DNA of 54,009 nt from an uncultured Clostridium sp. (GCA_947361355.1 CANAIR010000011.1:1-54009), one strand, 5' to 3'; counted from the stretch's first letter, positions 1 through 8,781 are shown. Notes: generated by a model from the letters alone, not told the origin. Made by a program: numbers and translations.

Positions 1-55
1 AAAAGATGTTAGAAGTGAGAAGAAATGAGAAAGTTTTTAGAAAATTTAAGAAAAA
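1..55 (+). repeat. 55-bp exact direct repeat (second copy 303-357)
   Basis: Positions 1-55 are identical to 303-357 and diverge at the next base. Each copy spans the end of one small membrane-protein gene, the ATGA overlap and the first ten codons (MRKFLENLRK) of the next. This fits recent tandem duplication or gene conversion within a paralog array that continues to the left. Confidence 0.9.
2..28 (+). CDS. 3' end of a truncated upstream membrane-protein paralog
   Basis: Only the last eight codons (KDVRSEKK) and a TGA stop are inside the window. This C-terminus and its nucleotide sequence are identical to the end of the next gene, so an upstream tandem copy is likely. Its stop overlaps the next start as ATGA, the same overlap seen at 327-330. 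Function unknown; most of the gene lies outside the window. Confidence 0.5.
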   Translation, partial: KDVRSEKK

Positions 56-330
56 TATTAATTGTAATCTCTTTTATTATTTTTGGATTAGGTATAGTAT
101 CAGCGATAGGTTTATTTGTAGATTTAATTAATATATCATCAATAGATAGCTTTTTAATTGATAATTCAAATTTTTCTTTAATAGCAAAAGTAGGTACAAT
201 CGTATTAATGTTATTCTTATCTATACTAGTTATAATTTTTAGTATATTGTTAGATGGAATAATTTGGTTAATTTATTTTATAATTTACAAATTTTTAAAA
301 AGAAAAGATGTTAGAAGTGAGAAGAAATGA
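25..330 (+). CDS. Small two-TM membrane protein, tandem paralog
   Basis: A 101-residue protein of unknown family. After a basic N-terminus (MRKFLENLRK) it has a hydrophobic helix at about residues 12-33 and a longer hydrophobic stretch at about 58-90, ending in a Lys/Arg-rich cytoplasmic-type tail (KRKDVRSEKK). The first ten residues are identical to those of the next gene, while the rest differs. It overlaps both neighbours by four bases (ATGA), so translation is probably coupled along an operon that starts left of the window. The SD is weak (AGAAG inside the upstream coding end), which also fits coupling. No catalytic motif is visible and no function is claimed. Confidence 0.7.
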   Translation: MRKFLENLRKILIVISFIIFGLGIVSAIGLFVDLINISSIDSFLIDNSNFSLIAKVGTIVLMLFLSILVIIFSILLDGIIWLIYFIIYKFLKRKDVRSEKK

Positions 331-1415
331 GAAAGTTTTTAGAAAATTTAAGAAAAAATATATTTTTGTATACTATTATTTTTTTATTACTATTTATTAT
401 ATCACACTTTGTATTAAATATATTTAATATTCAATATAGGCAGTGGATATATTGGAGTGTATTAGCAGTATTTATAATTGGAATAATTTTAGGAATAGTA
501 CAAATAGTAAGAAAAAAAGATGAAAATATAAAAACAGCCTTTATTATTATGGGTATGTTTGTTACAATCATAATTGTAGCATTTTGGAAAATGTTTTTAT
601 TATTATTTGCTTTTTTATACACTCCAGAGCATGTGATTGAAAAAGATGATAAAAAATATGTAGCATATGTGGATTCATTTTTACAAGTTAATGTAAATTA
701 TTATGACTATATAAATTTATTTATAATGGGAAATAAAATTAGAATAAGAGAAGATTATGGAAATGGTGGTTATGATCCATTTGATGGTAAGCATGATAAT
801 AAACCAATAAATTGTTATTATTATGATAAAAATGGAAAAATAATTAATAACGAAGATAATAGTTTGGATAGTAAAATTACAAATTCTAACGATATAATAG
901 AAGGAACTTTAAAAGAAAACATATCAAACGATAATTATAAAAATGATAGTATTAATGAAGAAAATGAAATTTTATATGAAAAGAAAATTGATGATAAAAA
1001 ATCAATTAGAGTGATATATAAAGGTTCAGTACTAGCTCAAAGATCAATAATTGGTATTGAGAAAACTTATGATGGTGGAAAAACATGGATAGAACAGCTT
1101 GATAATCTAGATAAATTTATACAAATACATAATGGTGCTAAGTTTGTTTTTATAAATGAAAATGTTGGCTTTATAAATGATCCAGGAATTGCAGGAACAA
1201 GTGGTGATAATAGAGAATTATTAGTTACGATAAATGGTGGAAAAACTTTTGAAGTAGCAAAAATTCATAAAAAAGCTGAAGATGTATATATAGAAGATGT
1301 GCCATATGAAGAAAATGGTATTTTAAAATTAAAGGCTTATACAATAGAGAATCTAGAAGAAAAATATATTTATTTTCATAGTGAAAATAACGGTTTAGAA
1401 TGGCAACAGTATTAA
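327..1415 (+). CDS. Membrane protein with C-terminal BNR/Asp-box-like repeats
   Basis: A 362-residue protein. It starts with the same MRKFLENLRK as the upstream gene, followed by three hydrophobic segments at about residues 12-35, 40-62 and 70-97. The rest is hydrophilic and probably lies outside the membrane. The C-terminal third contains sialidase-type Asp-box-like motifs: YDGGKTW near residue 249, INGGKTF near 302 and a weaker NNGLEW near 353, which suggests a small beta-propeller-like fold. Asp boxes are structural and do not show sialidase activity; I see no catalytic signature. Its start overlaps the upstream stop (ATGA). The family is unknown to me; an envelope-exposed binding or sensing role is only inference. 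Confidence 0.7.
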   Translation: MRKFLENLRKNIFLYTIIFLLLFIISHFVLNIFNIQYRQWIYWSVLAVFIIGIILGIVQIVRKKDENIKTAFIIMGMFVTIIIVAFWKMFLLLFAFLYTPEHVIEKDDKKYVAYVDSFLQVNVNYYDYINLFIMGNKIRIREDYGNGGYDPFDGKHDNKPINCYYYDKNGKIINNEDNSLDSKITNSNDIIEGTLKENISNDNYKNDSINEENEILYEKKIDDKKSIRVIYKGSVLAQRSIIGIEKTYDGGKTWIEQLDNLDKFIQIHNGAKFVFINENVGFINDPGIAGTSGDNRELLVTINGGKTFEVAKIHKKAEDVYIEDVPYEENGILKLKAYTIENLEEKYIYFHSENNGLEWQQY

Positions 1416-1444
1416 GATTATGTATATAATGAATACATATACAA

Positions 1445-1473
1445 TTGATATTTTAATGATTTTATGATATAAT
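1445..1473 (+). promoter_or_regulatory. Promoter TTGATA-17-TGaTATAAT for the 1549 gene
   Basis: The -35 TTGATA (1445-1450), 17-bp spacer and -10 TATAAT (1468-1473) are near consensus, with an extended -10 TG at 1465-1466. It sits after the preceding stop and about 75 bp before the next start. Confidence 0.7.
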
Positions 1474-1548
1474 TATATATAGCTTTATAAAATGTACCAA
1501 TAAATATATGGTATTAAAAAATTCTACTAATTATGCAGGAGGAGCAAA

Positions 1549-1878
1549 ATGAAAACAGAAAATAGCAATGTAACAATTAAAATTCCAAAAGAGATATGTT
1601 CAGTTATTTATATAACTGGGCACAAAGAATTACATGATAAAATGTTATTTTTAGATGAGTCTGGAGTATCACGGTTTATTTTAGGAACTAAAGATAAAGA
1701 TATAACTGTTAGAAATAACGTTATTATTATTAAATGGTTAGATATAAAAAGAGGAATTAACCTCTTATCAGTAGGAAATGGAAATTATCTTGTTTTGTTT
1801 GTTTATGATGGTGATTTAGGTTATTTGATTCCTGCAGATACTTCAAATTTGGAAAAAGTGCAGCTTACATATAATTAA
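1549..1878 (+). CDS. Hypothetical soluble protein, 109 aa
   Basis: An ORF of 109 residues with an excellent SD (AGGAGGA just upstream of the ATG) and its own promoter, so it is very probably translated. It has no signal peptide or membrane segment. The composition, alternating hydrophobic and charged residues with many Ile and Val, suggests a mostly beta fold. It is monocistronic, between a promoter and a hairpin terminator. I do not recognise the family. The only context is that it sits with other orphan genes at the left edge of the window, an accessory-looking region. Confidence 0.7.
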   Translation: MKTENSNVTIKIPKEICSVIYITGHKELHDKMLFLDESGVSRFILGTKDKDITVRNNVIIIKWLDIKRGINLLSVGNGNYLVLFVYDGDLGYLIPADTSNLEKVQLTYN

Positions 1879-1891
1879 ATAATATAATAAC

Positions 1892-1925
1892 AAAGCGGAG
1901 TGAAAAAAACTTCGCTTTATTATTA
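1892..1925 (+). terminator. Hairpin terminator after the 1549 gene
   Basis: A 9-bp stem (AAAGCGGAG 1892-1900 with CTTCGCTTT 1910-1918, one G-U pair) and a 9-nt loop are followed by an AT-rich but not pure T tail. Confidence 0.65.
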
Positions 1926-1950
1926 TATTCAATGTTATATATATTAAAAA

Positions 1951-1979
1951 TTGACATAAATACGTATGTGTGATATAAT
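1951..1979 (+). promoter_or_regulatory. Consensus promoter TTGACA-17-TGaTATAAT for the 2051 gene
   Basis: TTGACA at 1951-1956, a 17-bp spacer, TATAAT at 1974-1979 and the extended -10 TG at 1971-1972 make a perfect sigma-A-type promoter. Confidence 0.85.
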
Positions 1980-2050
1980 TACTTTAGCAAAATAGTTGCT
2001 ATACATTTAATTTTGTATAGGAAAATTACATAGTAGGAGGAAATGTAAGT

Positions 2051-3052
2051 ATGTATGGTATTGAAATGCTAATGGTTCTTGAGGTATTTACGGAAATGGA
2101 TGAAACACGCTTTAATGATTTGGATATTTACTTTAGTGGAACTTATTATGCCTCCATTCATGGAAAAATTCCATATAACTTGGCAAAGCTGTTATTAAAA
2201 AAGTATCCAAAATATATACATGATATACGTATTAATGGTGGAGCAGGTGGATTTTTAGATAATAGAAAATACTATAAAAAAGATGATTTGGGTAATGAAT
2301 ATATTGGATGTTACCATATTGATTCAAAAGAAGGATTAATATATTTTTTATCTGAGTATAATTATTATTATGATAAAATAATTTATACTCAAAAATTGAG
2401 GAAAAATTTATATCATTTTCAAAAAAAAGTATTAGCTGAAGTAAATCGAAGATTGCTTGAAATAGGAAATCCAAAAATCACTACAGAGATGTGGCTTAAA
2501 GCTCATGATATGAAAGAGATAGAAAATGTTAATGTGTCACAAGATTTGTTTTCTTGTGTAAAGGAATTTGATTCAATAGTAAACCCATTTTCAAATAAAG
2601 CTTGTTTGATGAAACATCCAAGTAATTATATAGATGATGTAATACTTAGTATAGCTTCTGATTATAACAATTATTTTAAAATGACAATAACAAATGATAA
2701 TGGTCAAATAGATCATGTAAGAGATACAAGAGGAAAAGATGATTATATAGCTTATAGGATATTTTATGATGTAAATGAAAATACTATTATGGAAGTAAAT
2801 CATTATATTTCATATAATGAAAAAGAAAATGTTATATGTATATATAGATTTAATAGAGATTATTCTAATTCTGGGAAAATTGATTTAAGATATGATTTTT
2901 TATCAGGAAAAGCATATTCAACTTATGGTAGTAAAAATAAAATAACAATTAAAGAAAAAGAATTGTTAATTTATGAAATGAAAAAAGCAATAAATCAAGT
3001 AAAAAAAATTACTGTAAAAAATATGGTACAAAAACAACAATGCTATTGTTAA
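2051..3052 (+). CDS. Hypothetical soluble protein, 333 aa
   Basis: A 333-residue ORF behind a perfect promoter and an AGGAGG SD (2035-2040). The nearer ATG at 2043 is followed at once by a stop, so 2051 is the start. It has no signal peptide or TM segment. It is rich in Tyr and Asn with long charged stretches; a lysine-rich helix at the end (about residues 295-325) is followed by a short tail ending QQQCYC. The N-terminal half has a Gly-rich turn (NGGAGGF, near residue 62). I cannot assign a family. It is monocistronic, bounded by a promoter and a strong terminator. Confidence 0.7.
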   Translation: MYGIEMLMVLEVFTEMDETRFNDLDIYFSGTYYASIHGKIPYNLAKLLLKKYPKYIHDIRINGGAGGFLDNRKYYKKDDLGNEYIGCYHIDSKEGLIYFLSEYNYYYDKIIYTQKLRKNLYHFQKKVLAEVNRRLLEIGNPKITTEMWLKAHDMKEIENVNVSQDLFSCVKEFDSIVNPFSNKACLMKHPSNYIDDVILSIASDYNNYFKMTITNDNGQIDHVRDTRGKDDYIAYRIFYDVNENTIMEVNHYISYNEKENVICIYRFNRDYSNSGKIDLRYDFLSGKAYSTYGSKNKITIKEKELLIYEMKKAINQVKKITVKNMVQKQQCYC

Positions 3053-3053
3053 T

Positions 3054-3103
3054 AATAACCTATTTAAGTTCAAATTTTGAGCTTAAATAGGTTATTATTT
3101 TTG
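3054..3103 (+). terminator. Strong intrinsic terminator after the 2051 gene
   Basis: Perfect 15-bp inverted repeat (3054-3068 with 3082-3096), 13-nt loop and a T-rich tail. It directly abuts the next promoter. Confidence 0.85.
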
Positions 3104-3132
3104 TTGACTTGGTAAAATATATATGTTATACT
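3104..3132 (+). promoter_or_regulatory. Promoter TTGACT-17-TGtTATACT for the ABC-F gene
   Basis: TTGACT at 3104-3109 and TATACT at 3127-3132 are 17 bp apart, with TG at 3124-3125. An in-frame ATG at 3123 lies inside this promoter, so it cannot be the start of the ABC-F gene when transcribed from here. Confidence 0.75.
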
Positions 3133-3167
3133 TTCAGTACAAATTAAAACATGGAAGGAATAAAATT

Positions 3168-5048
3168 ATGTTAGTTAGCTTAAGAGAAATTTCAAAAAGT
3201 TATGGAAGTGACTTAATATTAAATAAAATTTCTTTTGATATAAATAAAAATGACAGAATTGGATTAGTAGGAATTAATGGTTGTGGTAAGTCTACATTAT
3301 TGAATATAATCACACAAGATATATACTATGATTTAGGTAAAATTACGAAAAAAAATAATTTAACAATAGGGTATTTAAAACAAAATGTATTTTTTAATAG
3401 TACTAATACTTTAAAAGATGAATTAAAATGTGTATTTAATAATATATATACTTTAAAAGAAAAATTAGATTTGTTAAACGTACAAATGAGTGAAGCTACT
3501 GATGATGAATACAAATTAAAAAAAATAATACAAAAATATGAAAAAGTAAGTTCCTTATTTGAAGCAAATGATGGATATAATATAGAATATAAAATAAATA
3601 ATGTATTAAATGGACTTGGATTTAAAGATTATGATTTAAATTTAAAAATTTCTAATTTAAGTGGTGGAGAAAAAATACGTTTTGCACTAGCTATAATATT
3701 ACTTAAAGAACCAGATTTATTGGTGCTTGACGAACCAACAAATCATTTAGATTTTGATATGTTAAATTGGTTAGAAAATTATATGAGTACATATAAAGGT
3801 GCTATAATAACTGTATCACATGATAGGTACTTTCTTGATAAAATATGTAAAAAGATATATGAAATAGAAAATCGTAAATTATTTATTTATAAAGGAAATT
3901 ATAATAGTTTTTTAATACAAAAAGAAGAAAAAATAAAAAAACAAGATAATGAATATGAAAAACAACAAGAGAGAATATCCAAATTAAAAGAATTTGTTAA
4001 TAAAAATTTAGCAAAATCTTCTAGTGTAAATGGTGTAGGTACTAGAGTAAAAGAATTAGAAAAAATGGAATTATTAGAAAGACCAATACATAACAAAAGT
4101 ATAAAATTAAACTTTGAATATGAAAAATCTTCTTTTAAAGATGTTTTACAAGTTAAAAATTTGACTGTGAAAATTGATTCAAAATTAATATATAATAAAA
4201 TAAATTTTAATATTTTAAAAGGTGAAAAAGTAGCAATTATAGGAAAAAATGGTATAGGAAAAACTACATTATTAAAAGCTATACAAAAACAAATAGAATA
4301 TGATGGAATGGTTAAATGGGGAGAAAATGTTAAAATTTCATATTTTGATCAAGAAAATAAAAATATTAATTTAGAAAATACTGTAATTGATGAAATACAT
4401 AATCGATTTAAAAATATAACAGACTTAGAATTAAGAAAATTATATGCAAAATTGCTGATTACAGATGATATGGTATTTAAAAAAATAAAAGAATTATCTG
4501 GCGCAAATAAGGCAAAAGTTGTTTTTGCAATACTTATGTTAGAAAAATCTAATGTTTTAATATTAGATGAACCTACTAACCATTTAGATTATCTAGCAAA
4601 AGAAGAGTTAAATAGAGCTTTAAAAGATTATGAAGGGACTATAATTTTTGTATCACATGATAGGTATCTTTTAAATAACGTTGCTACTAAATTAATAGAA
4701 GTATTACCAGAAAATATAAATATATATGAAGGAAATTATGAATACTATTTAAATAATAAAATTGAACAAAAACAAGTTAAAAAGATAGATAACAGTATAA
4801 CAAGAGAAAAAAATATTTTATTACAAAATGAAAAAAAGAAATTAGCTAGTATAGAAAGAAAAATACAAAAGTTAGAAGATGAGATAAAATGTTTAAATGA
4901 AAAAATAAGTGATGTGAATATAGTCTGCGATTATGTAGAACTTGTTAAAATAAATAGTAAAATAGAAGAAAATAATAAAAAATTAGATGCTTTAATGAAG
5001 CAATGGATTGAAATTAATGAGTGTATAGAAACAATAAATATCAAGTAA
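3168..5048 (+). CDS. ABC-F family ATPase (ribosome-associated)
   Basis: A 626-residue protein with two ABC ATPase domains and no membrane segments, the ABC-F arrangement. Known members bind the ribosomal E site in translation control or antibiotic protection. Domain 1 has Walker A GINGCGKST, signature LSGGEKIRFALA and Walker B LLVLDEPTNHLD. An interdomain linker with long charged helices at about residues 240-320 follows. Domain 2 has Walker A GKNGIGKTT and Walker B VLILDEPTNHLD, but its signature reads LSGANKAK instead of LSGGE. The last 80 residues form a Lys/Glu-rich coiled coil as in Uup/YdiF types. ATG 3168 is chosen for its AAGGA SD (about 8 nt away) and because the longer ORF start lies in the promoter. 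Whether it protects against an antibiotic cannot be told. Confidence 0.9.
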   Translation: MLVSLREISKSYGSDLILNKISFDINKNDRIGLVGINGCGKSTLLNIITQDIYYDLGKITKKNNLTIGYLKQNVFFNSTNTLKDELKCVFNNIYTLKEKLDLLNVQMSEATDDEYKLKKIIQKYEKVSSLFEANDGYNIEYKINNVLNGLGFKDYDLNLKISNLSGGEKIRFALAIILLKEPDLLVLDEPTNHLDFDMLNWLENYMSTYKGAIITVSHDRYFLDKICKKIYEIENRKLFIYKGNYNSFLIQKEEKIKKQDNEYEKQQERISKLKEFVNKNLAKSSSVNGVGTRVKELEKMELLERPIHNKSIKLNFEYEKSSFKDVLQVKNLTVKIDSKLIYNKINFNILKGEKVAIIGKNGIGKTTLLKAIQKQIEYDGMVKWGENVKISYFDQENKNINLENTVIDEIHNRFKNITDLELRKLYAKLLITDDMVFKKIKELSGANKAKVVFAILMLEKSNVLILDEPTNHLDYLAKEELNRALKDYEGTIIFVSHDRYLLNNVATKLIEVLPENINIYEGNYEYYLNNKIEQKQVKKIDNSITREKNILLQNEKKKLASIERKIQKLEDEIKCLNEKISDVNIVCDYVELVKINSKIEENNKKLDALMKQWIEINECIETINIK

Positions 5049-5064
5049 TAATTACTTGATATTT
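5036..5064. terminator. Bidirectional terminator between convergent genes
   Basis: A 14-bp inverted repeat (5036-5049 with 5051-5064) overlaps the stop codon of the ABC-F gene and lies just before the end of the convergent rdgB-like gene. A- and T-rich flanks suit both directions. Confidence 0.6.
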
Positions 5065-5078
5065 ACTCAAATATAGTA

Positions 5079-5672
5079 TTAAATATTATTTTGATTAAAA
5101 TAATATTTTAATTTTTCAATAGCTTTATATCTTGCACTAATTTTATTTTTTTCTTCTATTGATAATTCTGCAAGAGTTTTGTTAAATCCATTAGGTATTA
5201 AAATTTCATCAAAACCAAATCCATTTGTTCCTTTTCTTTCAAATGATATTCTTCCATTTATTTTTCCTTCTAGTGAAATTTTGTTATTTCCATCATAAAA
5301 TGAAATACAGCAAATAAAAGAAGCTGTTCTTTTATTATATGGACAATTTTTTAATTTATCTAATATATTTTCATTACGTTCTACTTGTGTTGTATTTTCA
5401 CCCAAAAATCTTTTTGTAAATACACCAGGTTTTCCATCAAGAAAATCAATACATAAACCACTATCATCCGCTATACATGGTATTTTTATAGCGTTATAAA
5501 TTTCAATGGCTTTTTTTAGTGAATTTTCTTCAAAAGTAATACCGTCTTCTATAACATCAATATCACAGTTAACATCTTTTAATGTAAGTATACTATAATT
5601 GTCACCTAACATATTTTGTAATTCTTTAACTTTTCCAATATTATTAGTTGCAAGTAAAATATCTTTTTTCAT
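5079..5672 (-). CDS. rdgB: XTP/dITP diphosphatase (non-canonical purine NTP pyrophosphatase)
   Basis: A 197-residue protein of the HAM1/RdgB family, which hydrolyses dITP, XTP and ITP to monophosphates and so keeps deaminated purines out of DNA and RNA. Visible family motifs are the N-terminal LLATNNIGKVKEL substrate-binding segment, IADDSGLCIDFLDGKPG with the catalytic and metal-binding Asp residues (about residues 68-83), and a C-terminal GTNGFGFDEIL loop. Length matches the family (about 195-200). The start has an AAAGGA-type SD on the minus strand. It is cytosolic and monocistronic, convergent with the ABC-F gene. Confidence 0.93.
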   Translation of the reverse strand: MKKDILLATNNIGKVKELQNMLGDNYSILTLKDVNCDIDVIEDGITFEENSLKKAIEIYNAIKIPCIADDSGLCIDFLDGKPGVFTKRFLGENTTQVERNENILDKLKNCPYNKRTASFICCISFYDGNNKISLEGKINGRISFERKGTNGFGFDEILIPNGFNKTLAELSIEEKNKISARYKAIEKLKYYFNQNNI

Positions 5673-5757
5673 ACATAATCCTTTCTAAGTATATAATAAT
5701 ATATTTATTATATATTAAATGTATTATAATGTCAAATAAGAAATAGGAGTAATTAAT

Positions 5758-5786
5758 TTGACATAATTTTTATAGTATGATATAAT
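5758..5786 (+). promoter_or_regulatory. Consensus promoter TTGACA-17-TGaTATAAT for the 8-TM protein
   Basis: TTGACA at 5758-5763, TATAAT at 5781-5786, 17-bp spacer, TG at 5778-5779. The ATG of the longest ORF (5785) lies within the -10 box and is rejected as a start. Confidence 0.85.
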
Positions 5787-5835
5787 GAAAAAAATAAATA
5801 GCTTTTTAAATAATTTTAAGGAGGAAAAGGTGAAT

Positions 5836-6867
5836 ATGAGTTATCAAATATGTATAAGTGTTTTGTTAAGCATTGGTTTGTTTGCGATATGTTGTAAATT
5901 ATTACATACATATTATTTACGAAAAGTAAAATGTGAAAAAGAGGATATTAAAATAACAATGATAACTGTAATTTTATTTGTTATTGTTAGCTTAATATTA
6001 ATATTTTATGGTAAAAATATTATATTATTTTACATATTATTTTTAATATTTTCAGGAATAACATCAATTTATTTTATCAATTTAATTTCTAAAAATAAAA
6101 ATGTAATTGATGATGATTTTAATATTATTTTTGCTAATACTATGAGTTTTTTAATAAATATTTTAATACTTGAGATTCAAAAATTAAATTCAGATAGTCT
6201 TGAAAAAAGTTTTGTTGAAATATTTTTACTTACTTTTATAATAGAAATTATAGTGATAAAAATGTTATCAAATCAAATTGTAAAAGAAAGAATAAGAAAA
6301 GAAACAAATAGAGTTTTAGGAATTTGTGCAATACTATATATATTATATGTAATTTGTATAAATCCAGACTATTTATATGTAAAATTCATTAGTGCAATAT
6401 TTTTAATTATTTTAACTCTTATATACACATTTAATAAATTTAAATTTTTCATTAAATATATTTTTCTTTTTATAAGTTTCATACTTGGAGTATTTGTTAT
6501 ATTTTTGGTATATGAATCAAAAATAAATTCAGAAGTTTTAGCAACAAGTGTAAAAAGAATATATGTAAATCAAAGTAAAAATGAATTGATAAAATATAAA
6601 AATGGTGATAGATTTATTTTTTATGATGAAGAAAAAATAAAAAATAATGATAAATTGATTATATATGAAGTAGTAAACGATAATGGACAAGATGTTATAA
6701 AAGAAGATAGAATAATTTCAGATTTTGTTCATGAAAAATATGATATATTAGGAGAAAGTTGGTATTTGGAAGAAACAACTGAAAAAATTATGATTACTAA
6801 TAATAATCGTAAAAAAGATAAAAAAAGTTATTACGATTATACATATTATTATTTATATTGTGATTAA
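5836..6867 (+). CDS. Polytopic membrane protein with C-terminal soluble domain
   Basis: A 343-residue protein from ATG 5836, which follows an AAGGAGG SD at 5818-5824; an alternative is GTG 5830. It has about eight hydrophobic helices in the first 230 residues. A hydrophilic domain of about 110 residues follows, starting at LATSVKRIYVNQ, with short beta-like segments and a Tyr-rich end. I see no transporter, kinase or protease motif and cannot assign a family. It is monocistronic: its own consensus promoter lies upstream and a strong terminator downstream. The topology suggests a membrane protein with an extracytoplasmic or cytoplasmic tail of unknown role. Confidence 0.7.
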   Translation: MSYQICISVLLSIGLFAICCKLLHTYYLRKVKCEKEDIKITMITVILFVIVSLILIFYGKNIILFYILFLIFSGITSIYFINLISKNKNVIDDDFNIIFANTMSFLINILILEIQKLNSDSLEKSFVEIFLLTFIIEIIVIKMLSNQIVKERIRKETNRVLGICAILYILYVICINPDYLYVKFISAIFLIILTLIYTFNKFKFFIKYIFLFISFILGVFVIFLVYESKINSEVLATSVKRIYVNQSKNELIKYKNGDRFIFYDEEKIKNNDKLIIYEVVNDNGQDVIKEDRIISDFVHEKYDILGESWYLEETTEKIMITNNNRKKDKKSYYDYTYYYLYCD

Positions 6868-6905
6868 TTAGATATCAAAGTTTTCCAAAAAGAGTATTTT
6901 ATATT

Positions 6906-6940
6906 AAAATAACGCCAAACGAAAGGAGGCGTTATTTTTT
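6906..6940 (+). terminator. Strong intrinsic terminator
   Basis: An 11-bp perfect stem with core AATAACGCC/GGCGTTATT (6906-6916 with 6928-6938), 11-nt loop and T tail. Confidence 0.9.
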
Positions 6941-7108
6941 ATGGGTAAATATTATAATTAAAAAATATAAATTTATATTAATACTTTCTAGTTAGCTTTT
7001 TTACATCTAATTTTTAATATTTACATAAAAATAAAAAAAAGTATAGTTTATTTTTTTATTTTAGTATATAATAAGTTATATAACAAAAGATAAAGTTAAG
7101 GAGAACTT

Positions 7109-8083
7109 ATGATATTTGATTTATTTTTTATGATAGTAGGATTTGCTTTATTAATAAAAGGAGCTGATTTACTTGTTAAAGGTGCTACTGAAGTAGCAAA
7201 AAGATTTAATATATCAGAAATGCTTATAGGTATAATAATAGTAGGTCTTGGAACATCTTTGCCTGAAATGATTATAACAATAACATCTTCCATAAGTGGA
7301 CATCCAGATCTTATAATTGGAAATGCTCTTGGAAGTTGTATATGTAATTTACTTTTAGTAGTTGGTATTGCAAGCATTTGTAGACCTTTAAAAATTGATG
7401 AAAGGCTTTTAAAAGTGCATCTTCCATTATCTTTACTAGCAATAATAGTCTTTTTAATAACTACTAACTTTGGGGAAAGATATGAAATAACTAGAATAGA
7501 GGGAATAGTATTACTTTTAATAACATTAATTTATTTAATATATACCTGTATAGAAGGAAAAACAGAAAATAAAGAAAACAAAAAGGCTTTAGATAAAGAA
7601 TTTAAAAGTAAAGAATCACAAAAAAGATTATCTCTTATAACAATAATACTACATATTTTTGTTGGATTTATTGCTTTAAAGTATGGAGCAGATTTTGTAG
7701 TAGATAGCGCTTCTCAAATAGCTAGAGATTTTAATGTAAGTGAAAGTCTTATAAGTTTAACTATAATAGCAATAGGTACAGCATTACCAGAAATAGTGAC
7801 ATCAATAATTGCTACTATGAAAAATGATGCGGACTTAGCAATGGGAAATGTAATAGGTTCAAATATATTTAATTTGCTTTTATTGCCAGCGTTAGGTGCA
7901 ACTATTTCACCATTAAAATATGATATTGAGTTTAATATAACTGTAATATTTATATTATTAATAATATTATACTTAATATTATCAGAAAAGATAAAGAGGC
8001 ATAAAGGCATAATAACAAGAAAAAAGGGAATTGTTTTTGTAATAATATACTTTATTTATATAGTTAGAATGATATTAATATAA
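7109..8083 (+). CDS. CaCA-family Na+/Ca2+ exchanger, YrbG type
   Basis: A 324-residue membrane antiporter with the two inverted alpha repeats that define the CaCA superfamily. Repeat 1 (about residues 10-95) carries GLGTSLPEM and GNALGSCICN. Repeat 2 (about residues 195-265) carries AIGTALPEI and GNVIGSNIFN. The acidic Glu of each GT(S/A)LPE motif and the GN-x-x-GS Asn/Ser residues are the ion-binding positions known from the family, and both sets are intact. A charged loop of about 40 residues separates the halves. About ten TM helices are expected. The ATG follows AAGGAG by 5 nt. It likely exports Ca2+ in exchange for Na+. It is monocistronic, with a terminator at 8105-8156. Confidence 0.9.
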   Translation: MIFDLFFMIVGFALLIKGADLLVKGATEVAKRFNISEMLIGIIIVGLGTSLPEMIITITSSISGHPDLIIGNALGSCICNLLLVVGIASICRPLKIDERLLKVHLPLSLLAIIVFLITTNFGERYEITRIEGIVLLLITLIYLIYTCIEGKTENKENKKALDKEFKSKESQKRLSLITIILHIFVGFIALKYGADFVVDSASQIARDFNVSESLISLTIIAIGTALPEIVTSIIATMKNDADLAMGNVIGSNIFNLLLLPALGATISPLKYDIEFNITVIFILLIILYLILSEKIKRHKGIITRKKGIVFVIIYFIYIVRMILI

Positions 8084-8104
8084 TTTTTGAAAAAATAATA
8101 TAAT

Positions 8105-8156
8105 AAAAATACTTGAGTTGATAGTTTATTTTTAATGTCATACTCAAGTATTTTTT
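8105..8156. terminator. Bidirectional terminator between convergent genes
   Basis: A 14-bp inverted repeat (8105-8118 with 8142-8155) is flanked by A and T runs. It serves the exchanger gene and overlaps the stop of the convergent GIY-YIG gene. Confidence 0.85.
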
Positions 8157-8781
8157 ATGATCTCCAATTAGCAAATGGATAATTTAAAGTGCATTGTGTA
8201 TTATTAAAATTATTAATTTTATATTTTTTTATTAAATAACTTTCAACTTTATTAGAGAGTTTTTTGTCCATAGTATCATTGTTGCATTCTATCCATGCAA
8301 TGTAAAAATCTTTATTATTTTTTAATTGCCAAATTGCTCTTCCACCAGAATGATTTTTACATTCTCCATATCCAAATTGTATGTATTTTTTAATTCGTTC
8401 TTTTAATCCATTAGAACCTTCGGCTTTTCCTATATATAGTATATTATTATATTTATAACTTATAATACTTTCATACTTTTCAATTAATTTTGGTAGTTTG
8501 TATAGATTACCCTTGTATTTTTTTTCGTTATTTAGTTTAACAATATCTAATATATCAGATTTGGTAATACTTTTTGATGCAATAACAAAATATATACCAT
8601 TATTCTTTGAAATTTGTTCATAATTATTATATAAATTTTTTATTTTTTCTACATATATTTTATTTTTTAATTCATTTTTAGTATTTTCATTAACTTTGAA
8701 CCATTTTGTAATATTTTCTAAATCAGTTATCTCAATTAGAAAATTACTAATTATATTTTTTACATATTCTATGTCATTCAT
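8155..8781 (-). CDS. GIY-YIG nuclease-superfamily protein
   Basis: A 208-residue protein. The N-terminal half (about 1-105) is charged and mostly helical, of unknown type. The C-terminal half looks like a GIY-YIG domain: YKYNNILYIGKAEG (the two Tyr strands, about residues 113-126), LKERIKKY with the conserved Arg, GGRAIWQL, and the conserved metal-binding Glu in VESYLIKKYK near residue 180. The family includes homing and restriction nucleases and repair enzymes; here the target is unknown. The start has an AAAGGGAA SD. It stands alone with its own terminator. It could be a defence or repair nuclease, but no partner gene is adjacent. Confidence 0.7.
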   Translation of the reverse strand: MNDIEYVKNIISNFLIEITDLENITKWFKVNENTKNELKNKIYVEKIKNLYNNYEQISKNNGIYFVIASKSITKSDILDIVKLNNEKKYKGNLYKLPKLIEKYESIISYKYNNILYIGKAEGSNGLKERIKKYIQFGYGECKNHSGGRAIWQLKNNKDFYIAWIECNNDTMDKKLSNKVESYLIKKYKINNFNNTQCTLNYPFANWRS

